This document shows, piece after piece, positions 8,880 to 17,141 of a DNA stretch of 64,000 nucleotides. The position numbers and the translations under genes were made by a program. The notes under the pieces are model-generated. The model saw only the letters and a program-made list of their open reading frames with translations. It made no database searches and was not told the DNA's origin. This DNA is from an uncultured Acetatifactor sp. (GTDB taxonomy: Bacteria > Bacillota > Clostridia > Lachnospirales > Lachnospiraceae). Where the stretch lies: contig CAJTSE010000010.1 in the NCBI GenBank assembly GCA_910578815.1, positions 1 to 64,000 of the forward strand, in the 5' to 3' direction. The stretch's first letter is position 1. Each line of letters begins with the position of its first letter.

Positions 8880-9131
8880 TTATCCCTTCAGGCCCCTTGA
8901 CTGCCTGTCCATGTCCTCTATAACAATGTCGTGTATCTCTCCCAAAGAGGCACAGTACTCTAACAGCTTCCAAGGTTCATTCGTGTGAAAATGAATCTTG
9001 ATCAGTTCTTCGTCTCCCACTGCCAGCAGACAGTCTCCTTTAAAATTCTTTTGTATATAGTCGTTGATCTCATCCTCGTCCAAATCCTGACCTTCAATCA
9101 AAAGCTGAGTGTCATACTTAAATTCCAACAT
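8880..9131 (-). CDS. stand-alone C-terminal domain of FakA/YloV type
   Basis: An 83-residue protein whose whole length matches the last subdomain of fatty-acid kinase FakA (YloV): FKYDTQLLIEG, then GDCLLAVGDEELIKIHFHTNEPW and IEDMDRQ. In full-length FakA this segment follows the DAK2 kinase domain; here there is no kinase. Such proteins are annotated as kinase to dihydroxyacetone kinase, a misleading name. ATG at 9131 has AAGGAG about ten bases upstream and follows the phosphatase gene closely. A binding or regulatory role is only inferred. Confidence 0.7.
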   Translation of the reverse strand: MLEFKYDTQLLIEGQDLDEDEINDYIQKNFKGDCLLAVGDEELIKIHFHTNEPWKLLEYCASLGEIHDIVIEDMDRQSRGLKG

Positions 9132-9151
9132 TTTTGCTTTCTCCTTCCTGC

Positions 9152-9895
9152 TCAATCGTGCCTCTCTGTATCATCATCATAAGTTTCACAGAATCTGGCT
9201 GCAAAAGCCGGCTCCTCTCCTGCTGCATATAAATGGGAAATATCACCAAAGCCGTTGATTCGAAAAGACACCCTGCCCGGCCTGCGTTCCTCGGTAAAAA
9301 CGGTAGTCACTGCCGAAGGCGCGGCACAGGTATTATGCCAAAGGGGCATGGGTGAAACTCCCATTAAGTGAGAAAGCAGCACACACTCCACACCAAAATG
9401 ACAGAAAAATACGATGGTATCCCGATTAGGTTTTACTGCCCGGTACAACTCGCCTTCGCGCACATATCCATGCTCCGCCAGCAGTGTGTCAAAACTCTCC
9501 GTCACATAACGGTACATTTCGCCCACCCTGCCCTCACGCATGATTTCCGTCTCGCACCACTGATTCCGGTCAAAATATCTCTCGTCTGCCGTCCAATCCT
9601 CCGGCAGCCAGTCCCAGGCGATCATCATTTGATCTTTCACATCCGGCCGGCGGATCTGAGAAGGGAACTCCCGCAGCCAGTCACATTCCACCGCCCTGCG
9701 CCCCATTTTTTCCAGGGTCAGGGATGCCGTATCCCTGGCCCTGCCAAGCGGAGACACATAAAATGCCTTCACCTCAAGCTTTGCAATTCGTTCCGCCAGC
9801 AGCTCCGCCTCCCGCCAGCCCTTTTCTGTCAGAGAATCTACCGAATAATCAGGATCTCCATGCCGTATAATTATCAATCTCGTGTAACACCCCAT
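9152..9895 (-). CDS. histidine phosphatase family protein
   Basis: A 247-residue phosphoglycerate-mutase-like protein. The phospho-acceptor His lies in the RHG motif of LIIIRHGDP near the N-terminus; VSPLGRARDTA is the second conserved Arg segment, and FFCHFGVECVLL carries the distal catalytic His. The active site is complete but the substrate cannot be read from the sequence. The ATG at 9895 has AGGA upstream; the frame remains open to 9916. It follows the ZIP gene with a hairpin across the junction. Confidence 0.85.
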   Translation of the reverse strand: MGCYTRLIIIRHGDPDYSVDSLTEKGWREAELLAERIAKLEVKAFYVSPLGRARDTASLTLEKMGRRAVECDWLREFPSQIRRPDVKDQMMIAWDWLPEDWTADERYFDRNQWCETEIMREGRVGEMYRYVTESFDTLLAEHGYVREGELYRAVKPNRDTIVFFCHFGVECVLLSHLMGVSPMPLWHNTCAAPSAVTTVFTEERRPGRVSFRINGFGDISHLYAAGEEPAFAARFCETYDDDTERHD

Positions 9896-9900
9896 GATTC

Positions 9901-9919
9901 CTAGTGTGCTGTACACTAG
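9901..9919 (-). promoter_or_regulatory. inverted repeat across the ZIP/phosphatase junction
   Basis: CTAGTGT-GCTGT-ACACTAG has perfect 7-bp arms. It covers the ZIP stop codon and ends at the phosphatase ribosome site, so it could couple translation of the two genes. There is no U-tract. Confidence 0.45.
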
Positions 9920-10692
9920 CCTAACGCTACATCCAGCACCATCATCAGTGCAAAGCCGGCCGCTACGCCTACCGTTCCTACATTTGTATGCTCTCCCGAC
10001 TGGGACTCAGGAATCAGTTCTTCTACCACCACATATATCATGGCTCCCGCCGCAAAAGCCAGCAGGTAAGGAAGGACTGGCACCACCTGGGAAGCCAGCA
10101 GAACCGTTGCCACAGCTCCCACAGGCTCCACGACGCCTGACAGCACCCCATACCAGAATGCCTTGCATCGGGATGCTCCTGCACTGCGCAGGGGCATGGA
10201 AATAATGGCCCCTTCAGGAAAATTCTGGATGGCAATTCCCACCGCCAGGGTCAGTGCTCCCGCCATGGCGATCCCGGTGTTATCCATCATGGCGGCCGCA
10301 AGCGTAACGCCTACCGCCATCCCCTCCGGCAGGTTGTGCAATGTCACGGCCATAACCAGCATGGTTGTCTTCTTGAGTTTAGATTTTACTCCCTCAGGAT
10401 GGCCGCTGTCAATATGAATGTGAGGCACAAGACTGTCAAGCAGCAGAAGAAACCCCATGCCAAGCAGGAATCCCACTGTGGCAGGGAGCCAGGGCCGGCC
10501 CCCCTGTTCCTCCGTCATCTCAATGGCGGGTATCAAAAGGGACCAGACGGATGCGGCGATCATAACGCCGGATGCAAAGCCTAGCAGCAGCTTCTCCAGT
10601 TTGGCGTTCATTTCCCGCTTCATCAGAAAAACCGTCGCCGCCCCTATGGTAGTTCCCAAAAAGGGAATTCCGATCACTGCAAACTCTTTCAT
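9916..10692 (-). CDS. ZIP family metal transporter
   Basis: A 258-residue membrane protein with about eight hydrophobic segments, moving divalent metal ions (zinc most often) into the cytosol. The ZIP signatures are clear: VTLHNLPEGMAVG in TM4 and AIQNFPEGAII in TM5, with a VVEPVGAV segment and EELIPE near the end. The His-rich loop (PHIHIDSGH) before TM4 is typical. It lies downstream of a P1B metal-export ATPase on the same strand, but import and export together suggest the two need not share a substrate or promoter. Confidence 0.9.
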   Translation of the reverse strand: MKEFAVIGIPFLGTTIGAATVFLMKREMNAKLEKLLLGFASGVMIAASVWSLLIPAIEMTEEQGGRPWLPATVGFLLGMGFLLLLDSLVPHIHIDSGHPEGVKSKLKKTTMLVMAVTLHNLPEGMAVGVTLAAAMMDNTGIAMAGALTLAVGIAIQNFPEGAIISMPLRSAGASRCKAFWYGVLSGVVEPVGAVATVLLASQVVPVLPYLLAFAAGAMIYVVVEELIPESQSGEHTNVGTVGVAAGFALMMVLDVALG

Positions 10693-10791
10693 CTATTTTC
10701 ACCTCTTACCAACCATAGTATTCAGCATCCACCCGAAACGTGAAGGAACTTACGGTAATTCTGCCCCTATTCCTGCCTGTTTTTTTACAAA

Positions 10792-12804
10792 TTATTGCGC
10801 AGCTTTCACTTTTAAGCACCGGATCGCATTCAGCACCGCAATCACCATCACTCCCACATCCGCAAAGATTGCAAGCCACATATTTGCAATCCCCAGCGCA
10901 CCCAGTACCAGGCAGGCTGCCTTCACCGCCAGTGCAAACACAATGTTCTCATAAACCACCCGCAGGCACTTCCTGGAAATTTTCAGAGCCAAAGCCAGCT
11001 TCATGGGATCGTCGTCCATAAGCACAATGTCCGCCGCTTCGATAGCCGCGTCAGACCCTAAAGCCCCCATGGCCACCCCAATATCCGCTCTGGAAAGCAC
11101 CGGTGCATCGTTGATCCCGTCTCCCACAAAGGCAAGCTTTTCTCCAGCGGATTTATTATCCAGCAGCTCTTCCACCGCCGCCACCTTGTCTCCTGGAAGC
11201 AGTTCACTCTTTACCTGATCCAGACCCAGCTGCCCTGCCACACGCTCCGCCGCAGCTCTGCTGTCGCCGGTAAGCATCACCGTTTTCTTGATACCCGCGG
11301 ACTTCAGCGCCGCGATTGCCGTCTTTGACTGCTCTTTTACCACATCCGAAATCAGAATACAGCCTGCATAGACTCCGTCTACCGCCACATGAACCACCGT
11401 GCCGGCGGCACTATTCTCCGTCCCGGACAGCCCCAGCTTCTCCATGAGCCGGGCGTTTCCTGCCGCTGCCTGTCGGCCGTCCACCAGCGCCGTCACGCCA
11501 AGACCGCTGATTTCCTCCACATTGCTCACTCTGCTCTGGTCTATTTCCTGTCCGTATGCCTCCTTCAGGCTTCTGGAAATGGGGTGATTCGAATAGCTTT
11601 CCGCGTAGGCAGCATATTCCAGCAGCAGCTTTTCCGCGTTCTTCGCCCCCTCATGCTTCATGCCTCCGCTATCCGCGGCTCCAGATTCCACCGTATCCTC
11701 ATTCTCCATGAGCCCCATTTCCTTCACTGCCAGTGACTCCCGCCATCTTTCGTCCGGGCAAAGCTCTGTCACCTGAAAGACGCCCTTTGTCAGGGTGCCC
11801 GTCTTGTCAAAGACCACATACCTGGTCTGTGCAAGTGCCTCCAGATAATTGGACCCTTTGATCAGAATTCCGCAGGAAGATGCACCTCCAATGCCGCCAA
11901 AAAAGCTTAAGGGTATGGAAATCACCAAGGCGCAGGGACAGCTGATAACCAAAAAGGTCAGGGCCCGGATCACCCAGGTGCTCCAGCCTGCCGGCTGACC
12001 CAAAAACAGATTCACCAGCGAGGGGAGTACCGCAAGTGCAAGGGCGCCGCCGCACACCACAGGCGTGTAATATTTTGCAAATTTGGTAATAAAGTTCTCT
12101 GTTCTGGCCTTTTTCATGCTGGAATTTTCCACCAGATCCAATATTTTGGAAACAGTGGATTCGCCGAATTCTTTTGTGGTCTTTACCTTTAAAAGGCCGC
12201 TCATATTTACACAGCCGCTGATGATCTCCGCACCGGCCTCTACCTCTCTGGGTATGCTCTCACCGGTAAGAGCTGCCGTATTTAAAGTGGAACTGCCCTC
12301 CGTCACGATGCCGTCTATGGGTATCTTTTCCCCTGGCTGCACCACAATAATCCTTCCTATCTCAACATCCTCCGGATCCACCTGCTCAAGGCCGCCGTTT
12401 TCATTCTCTACATTGGCATAATCCGGACGAATATCCATAAGGGCACTGATATTCCTGCGGCTCCTGCCCACCGCTACCGCCTGGAACAGCTCGCCGATCT
12501 GATAAAACAGCATCACTGCCACGCCTTCCGCAAACTCTCCCTCCCGGCCCTGGCTTTCATTATAGACTCCCAGCAGCATAGCACCCACCGTAGCCACCGC
12601 CATCAGGAAATTTTCATCAAATATTTTACCATGCACAATGCCCAGAACAGCTTTGCGCAAAATATCCCAGCCAATGACAAAATAGGGGATTAAATACAGA
12701 AAAAATCTCAGAATTCCTGTAAACGGCACAAAATGCAAGGTCACCATCAGAACGGCAGCAATTATAATACGAATCAAAACATTTTTCTGCTTCTTTGTCA
12801 TCAC
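10792..12804 (-). CDS. heavy-metal translocating P1B-type ATPase (Zn/Cd/Pb class)
   Basis: A 670-residue metal export pump in the plasma membrane. It has the metal-site motif SCPCALV, the phosphorylation site DKTGTLTKG, HPISRS in the nucleotide domain and VGDGINDAPVL. The Lys in ALAVKAAC and the Asp in ADVGVMVIAVLNA of the last two helices fit the Zn/Cd/Pb subgroup. It has no N-terminal HMA domain; that domain is a separate gene nine bases upstream. An acidic insertion of about 30 residues (after KEMGLMENED) follows the phosphorylation site. Confidence 0.92.
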   Translation of the reverse strand: MMTKKQKNVLIRIIIAAVLMVTLHFVPFTGILRFFLYLIPYFVIGWDILRKAVLGIVHGKIFDENFLMAVATVGAMLLGVYNESQGREGEFAEGVAVMLFYQIGELFQAVAVGRSRRNISALMDIRPDYANVENENGGLEQVDPEDVEIGRIIVVQPGEKIPIDGIVTEGSSTLNTAALTGESIPREVEAGAEIISGCVNMSGLLKVKTTKEFGESTVSKILDLVENSSMKKARTENFITKFAKYYTPVVCGGALALAVLPSLVNLFLGQPAGWSTWVIRALTFLVISCPCALVISIPLSFFGGIGGASSCGILIKGSNYLEALAQTRYVVFDKTGTLTKGVFQVTELCPDERWRESLAVKEMGLMENEDTVESGAADSGGMKHEGAKNAEKLLLEYAAYAESYSNHPISRSLKEAYGQEIDQSRVSNVEEISGLGVTALVDGRQAAAGNARLMEKLGLSGTENSAAGTVVHVAVDGVYAGCILISDVVKEQSKTAIAALKSAGIKKTVMLTGDSRAAAERVAGQLGLDQVKSELLPGDKVAAVEELLDNKSAGEKLAFVGDGINDAPVLSRADIGVAMGALGSDAAIEAADIVLMDDDPMKLALALKISRKCLRVVYENIVFALAVKAACLVLGALGIANMWLAIFADVGVMVIAVLNAIRCLKVKAAQ

Positions 12805-12813
12805 TGCCTCCCA

Positions 12814-13035
12814 TCAGTCCAGGAAAATCTCACAGTCGTCCTCGACCTTCTTACAAGCCTTCCGAACTGCCTGCATAACTTCCTTTTCGTCCGTCCCCTC
12901 TGCAAACTCCACCTTCATCTTCTGAGTCATAAAGCTGACTGCAGCGTCCAGCACGCCCTCCGTCTTTTTTGCCGCCTCTTCCATCTTCAATGCACAGTTT
13001 GCACAGTCTACCTCAATTTTATAGGTTTTTTTCAT
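12814..13035 (-). CDS. HMA-domain metal-binding protein
   Basis: A 73-residue beta-alpha-beta-beta-alpha-beta metallochaperone fold with the metal site DCANCALKME (Cys-x-x-Cys). An extra Cys and acidic residues (CEIFLD) are at the C-terminus. AAGGAGAGG precedes the ATG. It is the first gene of a two-gene unit with the P1B ATPase and probably supplies the metal-binding domain that the pump lacks. The ArsR-type operator in front suggests metal-induced expression. Confidence 0.88.
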   Translation of the reverse strand: MKKTYKIEVDCANCALKMEEAAKKTEGVLDAAVSFMTQKMKVEFAEGTDEKEVMQAVRKACKKVEDDCEIFLD

Positions 13036-13060
13036 AGTAATCCTCTCCTTAATATTTTTA

Positions 13061-13090
13061 TTATTGAACGTTTGAATAACTGTTCATATG
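13061..13090 (-). promoter_or_regulatory. ArsR/CzrA-type operator
   Basis: An imperfect palindrome TGAATA-AC-TGTTCA (13073-13086) lies in TTGAACGTTTGAATAAC and TGTTCATATG. It resembles the TGAACA-N2-TGTTCA sites of ArsR-family zinc/cadmium repressors and lies just after the -10 element. No ArsR gene is in the window. Confidence 0.55.
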
Positions 13091-13093
13091 TAT

Positions 13094-13121
13094 ATCATAT
13101 CATATGCCGCACATTTGTCAA
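13094..13121 (-). promoter_or_regulatory. sigma-A promoter of the metal-export genes
   Basis: On the minus strand TTGACA (13116-13121), a 16-nt spacer and TATGAT (13094-13099), followed at once by the operator. Confidence 0.8.
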
Positions 13122-13143
13122 GCAAAAAATATGCCGTACAAAT

Positions 13144-13174
13144 CAGGGCGCTCACCCTGCGGTGATACGCCCTG
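13144..13174 (-). terminator. hairpin after the clpX-like gene
   Basis: A strong two-part stem: CAGGGCG/CGCCCTG with inner TCACC/GGTGA and a CTGC loop. A TTTTTT run lies about 14 nt further on the minus strand, within the next promoter. It probably ends the clpX-like transcript. Confidence 0.6.
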
Positions 13175-13230
13175 TTCCTTCTGTCAGCTTATAATCTCTC
13201 ATCCTATATGCACATATATCTCAGCAGGAC

Positions 13231-14796
13231 TTAATCTTCTTCACCTGTGGAAATCCCGTCCTGCCAGGGCTTTTCTTCGATCCCCTGAATCTGGGCCCCC
13301 CGAATATCTATCACGGGGCCGCCTTTCCCTTCAATATATTCTCTGGTAATTGTCACCCGGCCGATATTATCGTCCTTGGGAATCTCATACATAATATCCA
13401 GCATGAATTCCTCGATAATGGAACGCAGCGCCCTGGCTCCGGTATCCCGCTCCATAGCCTTCTCTGCGATGGCCTCCAGCGCTTCATCAGAAAACTCCAG
13501 TTTTACCTCGTCCAGTTCCAGCAGCTTTTGATACTGCTTCAAAATGGCGTTCTTCGGCTCCTTTAAAATCTTTACCATCATCTCCTTTGTCAGCCCTTCC
13601 AGGGTATAAATGATGGGAAGACGTCCGATAAACTCCGGAATCATGCCGAATTTTTTTATATCCTCCACCGTTACCTTAGAGAGAATATTTTTATCCTTGT
13701 CATATTTATCTTTCAGCTCGGAATTAAAGCCGATGGAGGCCGTCTTTGTCAAACGCTCCTTAACAATATCCTCCAAGTCCGGAAAGGCTCCGCCGCAGAT
13801 AAACAAAATATTTCTGGTATTTACCGTGGCAAGCGGCACCATGGCATTCTTGCTGTTTGCTCCTACCGGCACCTCAACCTCGGCGCCCTCCAACAGCTTC
13901 AGCATCCCCTGCTGCACGCTCTCACCGCTCACATCCCTGGTATTTGTATTCTTTTTCTTGGCAATCTTGTCAATCTCGTCAATAAAAATGATCCCTCGTT
14001 CGGCCTTCTCCACATCATTGTCAGCCGCCGCCAGCAGCTTAGACACCACAGACTCAATATCGTCGCCGATATATCCCGCTTCGGTGAGGGATGTCGCATC
14101 CGCAATGGCAAGCGGCACATCCAGCAGCCTTGCCAATGTCTTTACCAAATAAGTCTTGCCGCAGCCCGTAGGACCGATCATCAACATATTTGACTTCTCA
14201 ATCTCAATTTCGTTCATAGTATTGGTGGCAACACGCTTATAATGATTATACACCGCTACAGAAATTACCTTCTTGGCATGTTCCTGACCCACTACATACT
14301 CGTCTAGACTCTGCTTTATCTTATGAGGGGCGGGAATATCCCTGATATTTAAGACCGGCGTCTTCTCTGCCTTTTTCTTTTTTTTGAGCTTCTGCTTATT
14401 GGGTATACCGCCGTCTCCCTGAAGGTCCGCCAGATTTACAAAGCTGATATTTGGAAATCCACCCTGCCTGGTCAGCTCATCCATCTCTTTTTGAAACTGA
14501 GAATTGCTCAGCATCCCCTGATAGTCAAACTGACTGACCGCATCCATGGTCCTGTGCATACATTCGTCACAGACGCAGATATTATTAGGCAGTTTAAACA
14601 TCTTTCCCGCCTTGCTCTCCGGCCTGCGGCAGATAAAGCACACGTCCTCATATTCACTGTTGTCGCTTTTCCCCGCATTTTTCGTTCTGGAAGCGTCCGA
14701 ATTTTCTTCCCGGCTGCTCTCCTTCTCTTCGGTATCCGCCTCTTCTGTGGCTTCTACCTCTTTATTCTCATCATCATCTCTGTACATGTCAGACAT
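13231..14796 (-). CDS. clpX: ClpX-like AAA+ unfoldase with an acidic N-terminal extension
   Basis: Clp protease ATP-binding subunit, 521 residues against about 420 for a normal ClpX. The first 50 residues are almost all Asp/Glu/Ser/Lys. A zinc finger follows (Cys53, Cys56, Cys76, Cys79), then a Lys-rich linker, Walker A GPTGCGKT (208-215), Walker B IIFIDEIDKI and sensor/arginine-finger GRLPIIY. The ClpP-binding loop SIGFNSEL is present, so it can probably work with ClpP. No clpP or tig is adjacent, unlike standard clpX loci, so this may be a second ClpX. The start at 14796 carries the GGCGGAAT-GAGAGGAAAT leader; the frame is open to 14871. Confidence 0.85.
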   Translation of the reverse strand: MSDMYRDDDENKEVEATEEADTEEKESSREENSDASRTKNAGKSDNSEYEDVCFICRRPESKAGKMFKLPNNICVCDECMHRTMDAVSQFDYQGMLSNSQFQKEMDELTRQGGFPNISFVNLADLQGDGGIPNKQKLKKKKKAEKTPVLNIRDIPAPHKIKQSLDEYVVGQEHAKKVISVAVYNHYKRVATNTMNEIEIEKSNMLMIGPTGCGKTYLVKTLARLLDVPLAIADATSLTEAGYIGDDIESVVSKLLAAADNDVEKAERGIIFIDEIDKIAKKKNTNTRDVSGESVQQGMLKLLEGAEVEVPVGANSKNAMVPLATVNTRNILFICGGAFPDLEDIVKERLTKTASIGFNSELKDKYDKDKNILSKVTVEDIKKFGMIPEFIGRLPIIYTLEGLTKEMMVKILKEPKNAILKQYQKLLELDEVKLEFSDEALEAIAEKAMERDTGARALRSIIEEFMLDIMYEIPKDDNIGRVTITREYIEGKGGPVIDIRGAQIQGIEEKPWQDGISTGEED

Positions 14797-14819
14797 ATTT
14801 CCTCTCATTCCGCCGGAAG
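14797..14819 (-). promoter_or_regulatory. shared Shine-Dalgarno cassette before clpX
   Basis: GGCGGAATGAGAGGAAAT directly precedes ATG on the minus strand. It is identical to the guaA and Wzt leaders except at two positions. The upstream stem is short here (TTCCG-G-CGGAA). Confidence 0.55.
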
Positions 14820-14903
14820 TAAAAGCACCCTCTTTGGGGCACCTTTCTCCTGCATCAAGCTTCACTCTCACGCCTTAAAAAACATTACAAAACTCTGTTT
14901 TTT

Positions 14904-14933
14904 ATAGTAACACAGACTTTGACCACAGTCAAA
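14904..14933 (-). promoter_or_regulatory. sigma-A promoter and palindrome for clpX
   Basis: On the minus strand TTGACT (14927-14932), 17 nt and TACTAT (14904-14909). TTTGAC-CACA-GTCAAA (14918-14933) is a perfect inverted repeat that covers the -35 element. Its halves look like CtsR heptads but are inverted, not in the direct repeat that CtsR uses. Confidence 0.65.
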
Positions 14934-14940
14934 TCCCTTT

Positions 14941-15010
14941 CAGTGCCAACTCCAAATTAATTTCAGTGCCAACTCCAAATTAATCTTTCAGTGCCAACTT
15001 CAAATTAATC
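14941..15010 (-). repeat. three tandem repeats upstream of the clpX promoter
   Basis: Three head-to-tail copies of 23-25 bp (14941-14963, 14964-14988, 14989-15010) share CAGTGCCAACTCCAAATTAA with one change in the third copy. The array ends eight bases before the -35 element, where an activator or repressor array would be expected. Function is unknown. Confidence 0.75.
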
Positions 15011-15187
15011 GTATCTGTTCAGTCATGAAACAATTTGTAAGCTGTGCGCGGGTGCTTGCACAAAGCACGGATTGCAAATTGCTTCATGAGCAGAGCACCC
15101 TCAAGTGTTCGTTTAAATACGAAACGTGCAGGGACTGCCGCTTTCACAGCCCCTGCACCTAAATATACTGCCATTACATTTACTTCT
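15011..15187. other. structured non-coding stretch between the coiled-coil gene and clpX
   Basis: A long near-perfect inverted repeat (15023-15047 with 15065-15089; 25-nt arms, four mismatches, some G-U) flanks the loop GCGGGTGCTTGCACAAA. A second stem at 15126-15158 (GTGCAGGGACTG/CAGCCCCTGCAC) looks like the terminator of the coiled-coil gene. Between them is a smaller TTCGT...ACGAA stem. Together with the clpX promoter and repeats this fills a gap of about 390 bp with no credible open frame. Confidence 0.5.
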
Positions 15188-15532
15188 TTACGCTATATTA
15201 CCTGCCGCTTTCCTTTTCAGCTCTTCAACATCTTCCTTCAGCTTATCAAGCTCAAGTACAAGGTAATTGACTTTGACCTCATATGCCAGATTTTTATCAG
15301 CCACCGGAATTGCCTGATTGAGCTTCTTCGTCAGCTCTATAAAGTTTTCGGCTACCAACTGGATATTCTTATCCGTGTAATTCTCAAGATGCAGTTCAAC
15401 ATTTGTGGTGCGCAGCCTCAGCTCCCGCATTTCTGACTTCATGTCCTGCATGTCCGACTTCATGTCCTGCATGTCTGACCTCATGTCCTGCAATTCTGTA
15501 AGAATCAGGTCCAGCTTTTCATTGTCTGTCAT
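15188..15532 (-). CDS. small coiled-coil protein, function unknown
   Basis: A 114-residue, highly charged protein with no membrane segment. Near-exact heptads (DMRSDMQ, DMKSDMQ, DMKSEMR) at residues 16-39 predict a parallel coiled coil, encoded by 21-bp DNA repeats. A second amphipathic helix (LVLELDKLKEDVEELKRK) ends the chain. I do not recognise a catalytic family. A structural or scaffolding role is all that can be suggested. It stands alone between htrA and clpX. Confidence 0.65.
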   Translation of the reverse strand: MTDNEKLDLILTELQDMRSDMQDMKSDMQDMKSEMRELRLRTTNVELHLENYTDKNIQLVAENFIELTKKLNQAIPVADKNLAYEVKVNYLVLELDKLKEDVEELKRKAAGNIA

Positions 15533-15630
15533 ATCGTTACCACCTTTCTCAGAGTCAACCTTCTTCCGCTGAGTTCAGTGTATCATATTGTTTACCAAAT
15601 GTCCACACCCTTTTATACCTTCTTTGCCGG

Positions 15631-17034
15631 TTATCTGTTTTCTCTGGGCCTGGAGCCTAATTTCACCTCCAGTTCAATCGTCTCATATTTTCCCTGCTCG
15701 GCACGCTTTATGGTAACGTTCACGGTTTCTCCTGCCTTAAAATACTTTATGGCTTCCTGCAGGTCCGCCGAGGTATTCATTCTCTGTCCGTCAAATTTAA
15801 CGATAATGTCGCCGATCCGGATTCCTGCAGCTTCCGCTGCGCTGCCCTCGGCTACTTCCTTGACCCAGATACCCTTCGGGAAACCAAACATACTGGCAAT
15901 CTCATCCGTAACCGTCTGCATGGTAACTCCCATGTAGCCCATTTCGTCCTCGTCCACCTTATTGACTCTGGTCGTGCGCTCCATCAGATCTTCAATAATA
16001 GGTGTTGCGGCGCTGATAGGAATAGCGTATCCCATGCCTTCCACGCTGACGATACCGTCATCAATCCTTGCCACATTAATACCGATAACCTCACCGCTAA
16101 TATTTAACAGGGCTCCCCCCGAATTACCGTGGTTGATCGCTGCATTGGTCTGAATGTATTTTCCGGTAGAGCCGTCCTCCGAAGTCATCTCCCTGTCCAA
16201 TGCACTGATAATTCCGTTGGTAACGGACTGCCCGTATCCCAAAGCATTTCCGATGGCCACTACCGGCATCCCCAGCTTAAGCTGGTCGCTGTCTCCCAGT
16301 TTTGCAACCGTGATGCTGCTTAAGGTCTCTTCGGATAAGTCGGAAATAGGCACCGCCACCACGGCAATATCCATGTCCTCATCCGTTCCTTTAATCACGG
16401 CTTCCGCCGTGCTGTTGTCAATAAAGGTGATCTCCAGTGTATCCGCACCCTCCACCACATGGTTATTGGTTGCAATCAGCAGTTCTTCATCCGTCTCGCC
16501 TACAATAATACCGGAACCGCTGGACACCCCCGGCTCGTTATAGATCTGGCCCCAGAAACTTGTGGTTCTGACATAATTATTCACAATAGACACCATAGAA
16601 GGCATAACTCCCTCCACCATGCCGGATACATCATCCACCACATAGGTAACATGGCTTACTTCAGCGGCTTCCTTCTCCTTTTCGGGAAGATTCACCATAT
16701 TGTCCGGAAGCTCCGTTATTACCGCATTTTCGCTGTCTGCCGGGAAAATGCGGTCTGTTCCCAGGCTGACCGCGTAAAAGCCGAGACCCGCAAACAATCC
16801 GAAACACAGCCCCAGGCTTACACTCAGTACTACCTTGCGCCCGTAGCCGCCCTTACGGCCGGGCACTTGTTCCGCCCTCTTTGCCTCTCTGGCCGCCTTT
16901 ATCTCATTTTTTCTGGCTGCCTTCGCCGCCTTTTTTGCCGCCTTATCCGCCTTCTTGTCATAAGGAACCGTATGCTGCTTCAGTTCTTCCTCAGAACAGG
17001 TTGTGTGGTCAAAATAAGTTTCATTTTCGTACAT
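15631..17034 (-). CDS. htrA: membrane-anchored HtrA/DegP-type serine protease
   Basis: S1C trypsin-like protease of 467 residues for envelope protein quality control. A basic Lys/Arg/Ala-rich cytoplasmic tail (about 25-66) is followed by one membrane helix (68-91). The outer protease domain has His192 (TNNHVVEG), Asp222 (EDMDIAVV) and Ser305 (NHGNSGGAL). One PDZ domain (about 365-460, GYMGVTM to VTIKRAEQG) follows. The layout matches Bacillus HtrA/HtrB. The ATG at 17034 has AAGGAG nine bases upstream. Confidence 0.93.
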   Translation of the reverse strand: MYENETYFDHTTCSEEELKQHTVPYDKKADKAAKKAAKAARKNEIKAAREAKRAEQVPGRKGGYGRKVVLSVSLGLCFGLFAGLGFYAVSLGTDRIFPADSENAVITELPDNMVNLPEKEKEAAEVSHVTYVVDDVSGMVEGVMPSMVSIVNNYVRTTSFWGQIYNEPGVSSGSGIIVGETDEELLIATNNHVVEGADTLEITFIDNSTAEAVIKGTDEDMDIAVVAVPISDLSEETLSSITVAKLGDSDQLKLGMPVVAIGNALGYGQSVTNGIISALDREMTSEDGSTGKYIQTNAAINHGNSGGALLNISGEVIGINVARIDDGIVSVEGMGYAIPISAATPIIEDLMERTTRVNKVDEDEMGYMGVTMQTVTDEIASMFGFPKGIWVKEVAEGSAAEAAGIRIGDIIVKFDGQRMNTSADLQEAIKYFKAGETVNVTIKRAEQGKYETIELEVKLGSRPRENR

Positions 17035-17141
17035 AAACCATTACTCCTTCCATTTCCTGTATCTTTATGTACTAAAGTATAACCTGCATTTGTGTCGAAA
17101 TTGTGATTGAAATATGAAGCATCCATGAAATCATAAATATT

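Noticed and set aside
14918..14933. A CtsR operator at the clpX promoter
   Set aside because: The two heptad-like halves are inverted with a 4-nt spacer, while CtsR sites are direct repeats.
14941..15010. A CRISPR array
   Set aside because: The three repeats are head to tail with no spacers, and no cas gene is near.
14941..15010. Sigma-54 promoters in the repeat (TTGGCAC)
   Set aside because: The matching -12 GC element is absent at the right distance in every copy.
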